NCBI GenBank assembly: GCA_023512835.1
Contig: CM042091.1
Coordinates: 38,392,107 to 38,456,106, forward strand
Length of the DNA stretch: 64,000 nt
Reading direction: 5' to 3'
DNA from: Taxillus chinensis
Lineage: Eukaryota; Streptophyta; Magnoliopsida; Santalales; Loranthaceae
The notes under the pieces are model-generated. The model worked only from the letters and a program-made list of their open reading frames with translations. It was not told the origin of the DNA and made no database searches. The translations under genes were made by a program, and so were the position numbers. This document shows positions 31,390 through 42,308 of this stretch, one piece after another; position 1 is the stretch's first letter; each line of letters starts with the position of its first letter.

Positions 31390-34300
31390 ATGTGCTTCGC
31401 CTTAGGACGCATGACAGATTGTTGCCGATGGCAATTGCACGCTGTTGTCACAAGAAGTCGAATAGAGAGGACATGTTGAATCCGTAGGGGTCAAGTCGAC
31501 TTTGCATCCAAAGTACGTCACAAAGCAACTTCCAAAGAATCGATATTCCGCCTCAAGAAGTAGAGGTCGATACGGAATTCGCTTCTTCATCGAACCATGA
31601 GATCAATCTATTTCCAAGAAATCGACACGCACCGCCAGTGCTTTTCCCCGTCGATGCGACATCCACTTAAGTCGGCATCGAGTACCCCCGATAAGGTGAA
31701 GTCGACTCCTTTGAGTACCTGAGTCCCAAATTCATCGTCCCTTTGAGATACCTTAAGATCCGTTTTACATGTAAGATATGTGACTCCCTGGGATTGCCTC
31801 GATATCGTGCACAAATGCAAGTCGCAAACATAATGTCCGGGCGACTTGCCAGAAGATAGAGCAAGGATCCGATCATCCCTCTCGGAATGGGTCACATTTA
31901 TCGATATGCCGTCCATATCCGGATCTAACTTGCACCGACAGCATTGGAGTTTTGACTGAGATGAACCTTCCATACCAAACTTCTTAATAAGATCGCGAGC
32001 GTACTTAGCCCTGATTGATAAAGATTCCTTCCTTTAATTGTTTGACTTCAATTCCAAGGAAGTAGGATAGCTTCTCCCATCATGCTCATTTCAAACTTGC
32101 CCGTCATCAACTTCAGCAAACTCTTCACAAAGCTTCGGATTTGTTGATCCGAAAATGATATCGTCCACGTATATTCGACGATCGTAGTGTGTCCTTTCTC
32201 TTGTCGTAGAAATAAGGTGGTATCTATCTTCCCTTTTTGGAAGTTAAGAGCAAGTAGAATTCCGAAAGCGTGTCGTACTGAGCTCTGGGAGCTTGCTTCA
32301 AACCATATAGAGCTTTCTCAAGTTTGTAGACAAGATGTCCCGCCAGGTTCAATGGGTCGGAGGTTGTTCAACATACACCTCCTCTCAAGGTCTCCATTCG
32401 AGAACGCGCTTCGACGTCCATTTGATAAACTATGAAGTTTTCATATGAGGCATACGCGCTAAACATTCGGATTGCCTCAAGTCTTCATGACCGAGCAAAG
32501 GTTTCATCATAATCTATTCCCTCTTCGACGATATCCTTTGGCTACCGGCCCGCTTTGTTCGGATTACTATTCCATCCGTATCAAGTTTGTTCGAACACCC
32601 ATTTAACGCCAATGACTTGCCGAGACTTAGGCCTTGGTACTAAGGTCCACACATTATTTCTCTTAAATTGATTCGCTTCTTCGCGTTGGCTTTATCCAGC
32701 TTTGAATCTCAAGAGCTTCATCTACCACCTTTGGTTCTATTTGAGATGTAAAGCATGAGTGAAGACTCATGTTTGAGGTGGCTGCTCTTGTTCTTACACC
32801 AACAAGTAGGATCACCAATCACTTGATCCGAGGGATGGTTTCGAGTCCATCTATAATTCGAGCGTGTGTTGGTTGTCCTTGAACAATTTAAGCTCTTCCA
32901 GATTGGGTGGTTCACCGGATCAACCGGTCAGCTTGGTCCGGGAGTAGATGTTTCCGGATTTAGAGGTATGGATGAATCGATTGGTTCTTCAACACCGCTT
33001 TTCGGTGTTAACTAGTCCGGACGGACTTGAAGGTGCTCCGGAATTTTGTGTATCTCGCAGGAGTTTGTCCGGAGCTAAGTGGTAGTCCGGAGTTAAGTGG
33101 TACCCGAGCTAAGTGGTAGTCCGGGCCAAGTGGCTGAGTCCTGGAGCTGAGTCCGAGTCATCCGTAGCATCATCCACAAAATTCCGTTGTGTTTGGGATG
33201 CCACGTGGTCAGGGTCGATACTGGCCAGACGTGGCAGGTGAATATTCATAAACTTTGAGTAATCGACGTTTCGCATATGCACTCGCATTAGACTCCAAGG
33301 ACCGACTTTCACCAATCGAGATTAGCTTCATCAAAGGTTACATGGATAGATTCTTCAACTTTGAAAGTTTTCTATCAAGACCCGATAAGCCTTGCTATGA
33401 AGTGAGTACCCGACAAAATCCCATCATCGTATTTTGGTTCAAATTTATTTCGGGTCTCTTCGCCATCGATCAAGATATGCAAGTACATCCGAAGGCTCGA
33501 AATGTGAAATTGAAGGTTTTCGACCTCTCCACATCTCATAGGGTGTTTTCATGGTAGATTTATTTATTAGAGTTCTCGTTTCAACATAGCAGTGATAGGA
33601 CACCTTCAACCTATAGATCGAGAGGAAGATCGCCCCCGCTAACATGGATCTACCAACTTCAACTAAAGTTCGATTCTTGCGCTCGCCTACCCCATTTTGT
33701 CATGGGGTTCTGGGCGCAGAAAGTCATGTCAGATGCCCCTGCTCGAACAATATGATCTCATTTCGAAAAATCAAATTCTCAGACCATGATCACTCCCGAC
33801 GCATTTAATGCTCACCCTTGCGAGTTGCTTATCCAAATAAGAGATCTACAAGATGTTCAAAAGTTTGATCCTTTGATTTCGGGAACATCACCCATGTGTA
33901 TCTGGTGAAATCATCGATAACCACAGGGTATATCTCGACTGGCCTAGTGATAAAACAGATATAGGACCACATAGGTCCATACGAAGAAGTCCAGAGGAGA
34001 TGCTTATCGAGTTAACCGATTTGCTCTAAGCCGTGTTTGGTCCTGTTTACCAAGTTGGCATTCTCGACAGAGAGTGTCTCCGGAGAACTTGAGTTTGGGT
34101 AGACCAGTTGACAAGATCAAGTGATGCTAATTTAGACAAAGTCTTAAAGTTCAAATGTGCGCATCGCTTGTGCCATAACCAACTATCTTCATCTCTGTTG
34201 CTTTCGTGAGGAAACATACAGGGTCGAAGAATTATTTCTTAAGACCACCGAGTATATGTCCCCATCTCTTGATCCGGATAACTTAACATCTCCCGATAAG

Positions 34301-34700
34301 TTTTCTCATCGTACAGGTGTTGGACAAAAAGGAAACAAGAAATCCTTTGTCACATAGTTTATCGACACTTAAGCAAATTATGCTTTAAACCTTCGACTAG
34401 TGCAACTTTAGTGATTGATACATACCGTTAGTTAAAGTGCCATACCCGACGCTCTTACCTTCGTTGTTGTCGCCATACGAGACTGATGGACCTTGTTTAT
34501 CATTAACTTCTACAAGTAGAGTCCTGGTCACCCGTCATATGTCCGAGCATCCACTATCAAGGATCCACTTGCTTTGATTTATCTTTAACTTCAAGTGATC
34601 CTGCAATTCATTCCAGAGATGCTCCCCGAAAGACAACAATTTACACTTTTGGTGCCCAAACTTGCTTCAAGTAGAGTGAGCAAGCAGATTGTCAACATTT
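31390..34700 (-). pseudogene. Copia pol (protease, integrase, RT, RNase H)
   Basis: Minus strand order: protease WILDSGCS at ~34570 with VSYGDNNEGKSVGYGTL; integrase with YPVVIDDFTRYTWVMF at ~33940-33890 and NGVGERKNRTLVEVGRSML at ~33680-33640, then TPYEMWRGRKP; RT with YVDDIIFGSTNPKLCEEFA at ~32170; RNase H side with MIGSLLYLLASRPDIMFAT at ~31876 and ILRYLKGTMNLGLRYS. All parts are broken by small indels. Integrase before RT identifies copia. Confidence 0.88.
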
Positions 34701-35689
34701 ACTGATTTGATTTTGTTAGGACTCTTAGCTTTCCAAGTTGACATTAACTTGTTAGTTTCACCGCTTCTTTTATTTGGGATTTCTTGGGAGAGACACTCCT
34801 TTTAGATTTAGATTTTGTTTTGCTCAAGAACCCCTTTTATAAAACCGATCTTTATTTGATCAAATTGATTACAAAGCCACTATCGATAGACTCCAACATT
34901 CATAAAGTGATAATGACCCATTTCCCTACAGCATGGAACAGACACTATAACGAAGTACAAACAGGGATACAGTCTCTTAGATTTTACGCATTTTCACTGC
35001 TCCACGTGGCCTAATCCATTACGCTTGGGTGACGCGCTTGGCCCTAAATGCCGTCACTTTAGCCTTGTCTTTTTCTTTTGGGTGCTACAGCTTTGGCTTT
35101 AATCGCAGAAGCTCTTCCCTTCATCTTTAGTTACGGGTGCTACGTTTCGGAAGTGCAAGAATGTACCCCTGGCCCACGGCCATAAACCATGGTGCCACCT
35201 CGAAATGAAACCATCCAACGGTTTAGATGTATCAACAGGATATAAGTTGGTTAGTTTAGAGTGAAATCCGGAGGACACTCATGGCTTTAGCTGCGGAGGT
35301 CGATGGTTCGTAACCTAGACTGTGTTTGACTCGAATGTCGTCGGATCGGCCCTAAAGGTAGAGGCTATTTCCGGATTTTAGCCACTTACGATTTATTTCT
35401 TTTTCCCGTTCCATTTATTTTCGAGTCTTTTAACTATAACTTTTAGGCCTGAGAGATTGGTATTTAAGAGATGATTTTCAGCTCTTAGATCATGATACCA
35501 AGCTTCCTTTCCCTCAAGTCGCCGACGTCCTTTTCGAGTCTATTAATGGTAAATTCGAGACGTTTATTCCGACTTTCCATATCTTTGTACATTTGAGTTA
35601 TTATTAGTCTCTCATTCTTTTCATGATCACATGCAATAAGAAGAGATTCTAATTTACTCAGAGCTCGAGATGAAGGTACCTCGTATTTG

Positions 35690-36960
35690 CCATGAGGCGG
35701 ACGTTCGGCTTAATGGTCGGCTCATCATCCGAGGATTCCTCCTCTTCTTCCGAGCCACTCATGTATTTTGTCACGAGCGCCTTTTCTCGCTCTTGTCGTT
35801 ATCTCGAGGTGGAGCGGCGAGAATTTACCTTGTCACTTTTCTCGGCCACCTTTGCTTTGGACTCGCATTCCTTGGCCCAGCTGACCGCTTTTCCCACAAC
35901 TGAAACATTCCCGGGAACCAGACTGGTCGCTCCTTCCGTTGGAACGATGATGATGAGCGTCTTCTCGACCCCTTTTCTCGCTTTCCGTAGAATCGCTCAA
36001 AGGATTTGACAAGAAGGGCTATCTCCTCCTCCTCGTCGAATCGGAACCGTCGGATACGTCCGTATCATCATTCCTCAGATGTTTAGACATTCGCAGCTTT
36101 TGAGAGCTACCCCCTTTCTTTTCCGAGCTATTTTTTCATCTCTCGTCGAGTACTTAAACCCGACTTCGTGAGTCCGCAGCTCTCCATATAGTTCTTCAAG
36201 GGGAACATACCGCGCTTTTGTCCGATCGCATCCGGGAGTTGTTTGAGTAGAGCCGATCCGGCAAGGAGCGAAAGAACTTGTCATTGATCCGGGATCGAGA
36301 GTAATGCTCATCGACACGTCTTCGCTCAAGTACGAGCTTGCCGAATCTCCGATAGATGCTTTCAAGTGATTCGCCCGGTTTATGATTAAAACTCTCAAAG
36401 TTCTCGTCCGAGAGCATGATCACATCTCGTATCCGGGACCGACTCCCTCATGAGGATTGTCGCTTTGTCCCAAACGCTTTTTCTCTGTCGTGGCACTCGG
36501 ACGTCCGTGGAAAGCTTGAATCCAAGGACGATGTAACATGCCGAGCCTTTTCACTAGCGCACCGCAGGCTCTTTCATCGTTGGTAAGTTCAAGATCGCCC
36601 TTGGCCTCCTTACGCCATGTTCTCCGATAGTCATCGGAATTGGAATCTCCTGATGAAGACATGGCCACATAAGATGATCATGGCAAACCATAAACATCTT
36701 CATGCGAGCTTTCCACCGGGAGAAAAGCTCAGGTGTGAATTTGGCCGGTTTTCGTTAGAGTAAACCCGTAACTCCGGTGGTCGAGAAGCGGTGGCAGCAG
36801 CAGTGTGGTGGATCGACATTTTCACCGCCGCTTCGATTCGGGATGGGCTCCCGTGCACCTCCGGAGTTAAGGCGAGTGTCGAAAAGCATACCGCTTCTTC
36901 GGCCATTTCGAGATCGAAAGAGTGGATCTCTAGTAACGAAGTAACTTGCTCCGATACCAC
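35690..36960 (-). pseudogene. Copia gag
   Basis: Minus strand from ~36440: a capsid-like UBN2 segment (FNHKPGESLESIYRRF, then NDKFFRSLPDRL, then LEELYGELRTHEVGFK), a CCHC knuckle start CFSCGKSG at ~35905 followed by a frameshift, then an acidic run (YMSGSEEEESSDDE) and VRLMANTRYL. Frameshifted at several points. Would package element RNA if intact. Confidence 0.75.
36948..36959 (-). promoter_or_regulatory. Copia primer-binding site (initiator tRNA-Met type)
   Basis: Minus strand reads TGGTATCGGAGC one or two bases inside the 5' LTR. It differs by one base from TGGTATCAGAGC, the 3' complement of plant initiator tRNA-Met used by copia elements. Confidence 0.85.
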
Positions 36961-38132
36961 TCGATGGTCCCTTGGAGCCCAAAGGGGGGGGTGAATAAGC
37001 TCTTATTCGAACTCTTCTTTTCTCTCAAGACACAAAGACTTATCTAGTTTAAGTGATAATATCATCACGGAAGATAACCAGATATGGAAGTATTTTGTTT
37101 TATTATCACAAAGTGATTACAACAAAATAAAGCAAACACTCTCTTACACTCGTTTACAACTTTCAATTCACACACTAGCCAAGTGCCTTTTCTATTTTTG
37201 CACTTCTTCGCTCTAGCTCACTCTATTTACAAGAAGTATAAGTATGAATATTTATACAAAACATTCCTAAGAGACAACCTTGGAACTTGAAGTTCCGAAC
37301 GCGTTCCGCACTAACTATCCCTTGGTAATCTATCCGCCTTGATCGCCGCGGATCGTGGAGCTCAAGATCTTGGATTCGAAGAGTATAAGTGTCTTTGTGA
37401 GTTCCGAGATACAATTAAGGTTGTGTCCACATATCCGGATGATCCACGTGTAAGATTCTTCTTGTTCTAAATGCATTCTTCTTACATCGGGACAAGACGA
37501 GCCGATAACTTTAAATGCGGTTTCATTGAGCAAGTGTCTTCTTGGTCCTGGTAATTTTCCTTACTCCGTAGTTAATGAAGCTCGGAACCTTACTCCGTGT
37601 CGTTGGTTGCTTATTCCGTATCTATTCAAGCACTAGAATCCTTAGTCCGTGTCGCTTCCTTACTCCGCATGTAAGTTCCTTACTCCGTATGTAAGTTTCC
37701 TTACTCCGTATGTAAGTTCCTTACTCCGTGTGTAAGTTCCTTACGTGTAAGTTCCTTCTCCGTGTGTAAGTTCCTTACTCCGTATGTAAGTTCCTTACTC
37801 CGTATGTAAGTTCCTTACTCCGTGTGTAAGTTCCTTACTCCGTTGTATTTCCTTACTCCGCATCTATTTTCCTTACTCCGCACTTATTTTCCTTACTCCG
37901 CACTTATTTTCCTTACTCCGCACTTATTGTTACTTGGTTATTTACCAAGTGTTTCGACGACACTAACTCTTGTCCCGGATCGGGATTATGTATCCCGTCC
38001 TTAGCTTTGCCTCACGAGTGCATCTTTGGATTAGTGACATACCTTCGCAATGATCAAATAAACACAAAAGATCTCAGATCAAATTACATAAGGCTTTAAC
38101 GGCATTATCCAAATTCTGGGTTTGATCCAACA
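36961..38132 (-). repeat. Copia 5' LTR (right copy)
   Basis: Direct copy of 25613-26803 over its full length, 1172 versus 1191 bp, ending GATCCAACA next to TATAT. The inner edge reads TCGATGG instead of TTGATGG. The TTCCTTACTCCG array is at 37555-37930. Confidence 0.9.
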
Positions 38133-38457
38133 TATATATATATATATATGTACGTAAAATAAAGCCCAAAAGAATGTGTTTAGTGCTGTTATCATGTTGA
38201 AAAATTATTTAATAAAAAATAAAGAAAAAATAGATTCTTATGACTATTATTATTATCATTACCACAAAAATATGTATTATTGGTGTTACCATCATTATTT
38301 CACTTATTATTCTTTGAAAAAATGAAAATAAAATTATCAATAATAATTTAAAAGAGAATTATTGCTATCGTTATTATAATTATATTAAAATAATTAAGAT
38401 CAGTATTATAATTGTGTTAAAATAGTTAAGATTAGTATTACTAAAGCTTATTATAAC

Positions 38458-38756
38458 TAGTGATGGCAATCCAGGCCCGGATCGCTTCCAACCCATTCCT
38501 ACCCAGGCCCTTTTATCTTCGCCTCGATCCAGTCCGATGAGATAACGGGCAGTCACGGTATGGCCACCCCGCCCCACCCCGATATTTTCAAATATTTTTA
38601 AATAGTCTTACCTTAAAATACCTAATTCGACCCACCCCATCCCGATCCCAACTCGATTTGTTGTACTCATTAGCCTTGCCCCGCCCCAACCCGAACACAT
38701 CTGGAGCATGTTTGGGTCACCTACTATCTTGTTTTTCACTTCCATTGTCATCCCTA
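38458..38756. mobile_element. hAT-type MITE
   Basis: Ends TAGTGATGGCAAT and complement of TAGGGATGACAAT. Flanked by an 8-bp target duplication with one mismatch, ATTATAAC (38450-38457) and ATTATAAT (38757-38764). Interior rich in CCCGACCC / GGGCC. Bases 38138-38449 are AT-rich with nothing recognised. Confidence 0.85.
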
Positions 38757-38934
38757 ATTATAATGGATAAGAATCGTAAGTAAAAACTGGCTTACAACCA
38801 TGGAAATCTAAGCTATTCTGCATAAACCGCTATATAATGATGAAATAATATATCGATCTGTATAGGTTTGTTTTATAGAGTCGTTTTACTACTTATCTAT
38901 TTGTATAAGTTTAAGTGTATTGATGGATTATTAA

Positions 38935-39681
38935 GGGTTTGTTTGGTATTATTTTTGGTATTTTTATAAGTTGTGTTAGAAAACTATTTTTTGATAAATT
39001 AAATATAATTTTTTTTTGTTTGGGGTTGTTTTCGATTAAAATGAAAACAGTTTTTATAGAGGATGAAGAGGAGCAAGTGGACGGGGAGGTGACTGGATCT
39101 TGCTACTAAAGGGGGGAGGTTGTAAGGCCGGTTGTGGTAGGGCAATAAAGGTTACAGGGGCAATCAAGGTCATAGGGATGGGCATCAAGAATCGGATTTA
39201 GCTATCAAAGAAGCGGTTGTTGTAGGGGTGGCCGAAGATTGTAGGAATGGCAATTGCACGGATTGGATCTGGCTGTCAAAGCGGCTGTTGCAGGGGGGAG
39301 AGGTCGCTGGGTCGGTCGGAGATCACAAGGGCAGCTGAAGGTTGTAGGGACGACCTGGTCACAGAGGCAGGGGGAGGTTGTCGGGGGCTTGTCAAACCGG
39401 ATCGCAGGGAGAAGAGGACTTGCCAGACCGGTTTGAAGGGGGAGAGTCACCAGATAGAGTGTGGGTGTCGCCGGGACAGTGAAGGGGGCAGCGGCATGAA
39501 ATGAAAACATAAAACAAAAATTGGAAATATTCTAAATGTGTTTTTATTTTTTTTTCATTTGAAAACAACTTGTTTTTAAAAAACTAAAAATAAAAATGGA
39601 TGCCAAACATAAATAAAAAATGTATTTTTTCGTATTAAAAAAATAAAATACTGATTTTAAGTATAAATACCAAACACGCTC
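38935..39681. mobile_element. PIF/Harbinger-type MITE with a GC-rich internal repeat
   Basis: Ends GGGTTTGTTTGGTATTA and the complement of GAGCGTGTTTGGTATTT, with TAA on both sides (38932-38934; 39682-39684), as PIF/Harbinger elements have. AT-rich arms frame a centre (39060-39500) of degenerate tandem units such as GGATCTGGCTGTCAAAGCGG and GGATTTAGCTATCAAAGAAG. No transposase. Confidence 0.6.
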
Positions 39682-39904
39682 TAATTATTTGTGGGATATA
39701 TAATTGATCATTATTTCCCCCCTTTTAAATTTTGACCAATCTCTTCTAGTTTTCCTCTTCTCGCCGCCTCTTCGTCTCTACTTATCTCCATTGCCTCCCT
39801 CACCCCTCCTACTACGGATTTGATATGTACCTGTTTGTACCTGTCTTCCATGTTGCCATTATTGTGGGTCACGCTAGAAACCAGGGGCATTTGAATCAGT
39901 TCCA

Positions 39905-40186
39905 GAAGGAGGACATTTGACGTGTCGTCATTGGGTTGGAGGTTCGAGTTACATTGTTGTACTTCTGTGGAAGCCCTCCATCGCACCGAGAAACCTCTCT
40001 TCGACTTTGCCTACAAGCTTGGCCTCCCCTTCAAGTTCTTCCCCATGGTCGAGAGGGTCGAAAATCTGTTGTTAGAGAGGCTAAATGTTAGCAACAGAGA
40101 GGTTGGCGCTATCCTTTGGATACAACACTCTCTCTATGACATCATCGGTAATGACACCAACACCATGTAACTCCTGCAGAGGTAAC
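39905..40186 (+). pseudogene. Fragment of a SCARECROW-type GRAS transcription factor gene
   Basis: The frame 39922-40170 reads SVEALHRTEKPLFDFAYKLG, LPFKFFPMVERVENL and ERLNVSNREVGAILWIQHSL followed by YDIIGNDTNTM and, after a stop, LLQR. This matches the middle of the GRAS domain of SCARECROW, a root radial-patterning regulator, with several substitutions. Neither the VHIID region upstream nor the C-terminal SAW region is present. No intron or poly(A) tail is visible, so capture or an old duplication are both possible. Confidence 0.75.
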
Positions 40187-40246
40187 ACACTGCACACCAA
40201 ATGTCTAACTTTATGTTTCAAAGAAAAAAATTAATAATAATAATAA

Positions 40247-42018
40247 TGTCATGCCCCGGATTTCCAACCCGAGGAAACCGGTTCGTGACTCTCATTTACC
40301 CACAAGGAGGATAAAGGGGTAGGGTACAACATTCCCACACAGGACACCATTTAATAAAATTAAGATACATGTAACATTCACAAACCAAATAAATCTTTAT
40401 TACAATAAAATCCTTTACAATATCTCCCCATCGAGTTACAAGGTCTCACAAAAATCACATACTACAAATAACATTAAACATGCCACAAAAACATAACCGT
40501 CTTCCACCTTGGTGTTTCCACCTAACGCTTGTAGGTTCCTGAAAGAAAACACATCACAAGGAGGAGGGTGAGCAACCACACTCAGTAGGGATCATGTCTC
40601 CCAACCCATCCCATGTTCCTAGCATCTACATGAGAACGTGCGCATGTGCAGTGTAGTGACAAAATAAAAGTAAGGTTATATTCCACGGTTAAGTATCAAT
40701 CCACAAGTCATAGAACAGGTACAACCATTGCCACACCACACAGGTACACATATCCACAGCCTCTCAGGCGCCAAACAGGCCAACATTTTCATAGTTACAA
40801 ACATTACCACAATCTCTCGGGTGCCACACAAAGCCAACATATTTACGGTTTCAAACATTTCCTGACCTCTCGGGCGCCACATGTGCCAATATTTCCATAG
40901 CCACACAAGCTAACATAAACAGTCCCAGGCTTCCACCAACCTGGGTTTCAACAAACACACAACACACAAAGCCACATAGGCATAACATCAAACACATGAT
41001 TTGCATAGTCTCACAGGTATAACATCGAACACATAGCATGCACACATTCACAAAGCTCTCAAACTTAGTCACACGGACATAAAAACAAACACTTAGCATG
41101 CATAATCCCCAACCTCACGGGCATATATACAAATATCCAAGCAAAATATGCCATTGAAGGCCAACATCTATATAGGAGATCACACCTATATGGATTTATA
41201 TATATATATATATATATATATCCAGAATATATAACAGACTGCCTATTACAAGGCCAAAACCCTGGGATAGGTTCAAGGAGGAACATAACCCCTACCTCAA
41301 GGATCCTTCATGCTCCCACGCTAGATGCTATCCACCCACGCGAGTTACCCTAGCAGCAGCGCTCAAGAACTCTCTCTCTCTCTCTGCGACGGCTGCGTGG
41401 GTTGACAACAAAAACCCTAAACCTAAAACAAAGAGAGCTCCTCCTTATATAGACCTCACTTATCAAAACGACGTAGTTTTAATAAATGAAATCCTACCAT
41501 CAAAACGATGTAGTTTTGATAAATGAAATCCCACCATCAAAACAACGTAATTTTGATAAATGAAATCCCACCATCAAAATAACGTAGTTTTGATAAATAA
41601 AATCTCACCATCAAAACGACGTAGTTTTGATAAATGAAATCCCACCATCAAAACGATGTAGTTTTGATAAATGAAACATGAACTAACCACTCCGCTTCCG
41701 CACAGGACAAAATACCCACAATCCGAACGTGGTCATTGTCACACGCAACCTCTACACACTCCCACTTGAGCTCATTGCACTCTAACAACCAAGCCTCGAA
41801 GACTCGTAGAAACACTCCCTCGAAGACTCACCGGAAAGCGGCCTCGAAGATCCGTCTCGAAGATTAAACCTTCGACCCTCAAACCTTCGAACTTCGACCC
41901 TCGGTCTTCGACCCTACGACCCAAATCTTCGAGTCTTCCACCTTTCGACCCAAGCATTCGCCTAGGGTATTGTTCATCTTCGTTCCAGCTTGTTTTTCCC
42001 AAAACACGGGTCATTACA
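40247..42018 (-). repeat. Solo LTR, Tekay-like gypsy family
   Basis: Minus strand begins TGTAATGACCCGTGTTTTGG and ends GGGGCATGACA. Exact 5-bp target duplication AATAA on both sides (40242-40246; 42019-42023), inside an (AAT)n tract. No internal region, so it arose by LTR-LTR recombination. Related in its ends and promoter to 42309-44248 and 53255-54516. Contains a TATA box (minus TATATAAGG, ~41445) and six ACGT-type palindromes upstream of it. Confidence 0.9.
41462..41668 (-). promoter_or_regulatory. Six ACGT-core palindromes at exact 37-bp period
   Basis: Copies start at 41462, 41499, 41536, 41573, 41610 and 41647, each a 22-bp near-palindrome ATCAAAACGACGTAGTTTTG plus AT, with variants ATGTA, ACGTAA and ATAACGTAG in the centre. 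Units are joined by AAATGAAATCCCACC. On the element strand they end about 10 bp upstream of TATATAA. ACGT cores suggest bZIP binding; this is inference. Confidence 0.9.
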
Positions 42019-42308
42019 AATAATAATAATAATAATACATGCCTATCAAGTGTCATTCTTATTAATTATGGCCATATATCAAAGCTTTAATGCAATTTCA
42101 TATGTAATAAGCTTTTGGTTTTGGTCTATAATTTTTTATTTTTATTATCTGCCTTTTTTTACTTGGGTAGAAGGTTTGCTGTTCGTTGGGTTTTCTTAAA
42201 GATTGCTATGGTTTGTGGATATGTGGGGTTTGAGTCCCAGTGGTGCTGGTTTTCTATTTAAAGGTTGTGTTATCAGTTCTTTTAACCATTCAAACAATAT
42301 TAACTATA

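Larger units (their letters stand above)
25613..38132 (-). mobile_element. Ty1/copia LTR retrotransposon, 12.5 kb, both LTRs present
   Basis: Minus-strand element with LTRs at 36961-38132 (5') and 25613-26803 (3'), a primer-binding site, gag, protease, integrase, reverse transcriptase and RNase H in copia order, then a 4.4-kb extra region and a polypurine tract. Target duplication TATAT lies on both sides (25608-25612 and 38133-38137), but inside an AT microsatellite, so it is weak support. Size, ~1.2-kb LTRs and the extra region after pol recall the SIRE/Maximus lineage; this is inference. All frames are broken, so it cannot move by itself. The LTRs differ at roughly one position in ten, many being 1-2-bp indels. 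Confidence 0.9.

Noticed and set aside
36948..36959. tRNA-like sequence TGGTATCGGAGC
   Set aside because: Only the 12-base primer-binding site next to an LTR; there is no cloverleaf around it.
41462..41668. CRISPR-like array (regular 37-bp repeats)
   Set aside because: The intervening 15-bp sequences are themselves repeated, so they are not unique spacers, and the array sits inside a plant LTR promoter.
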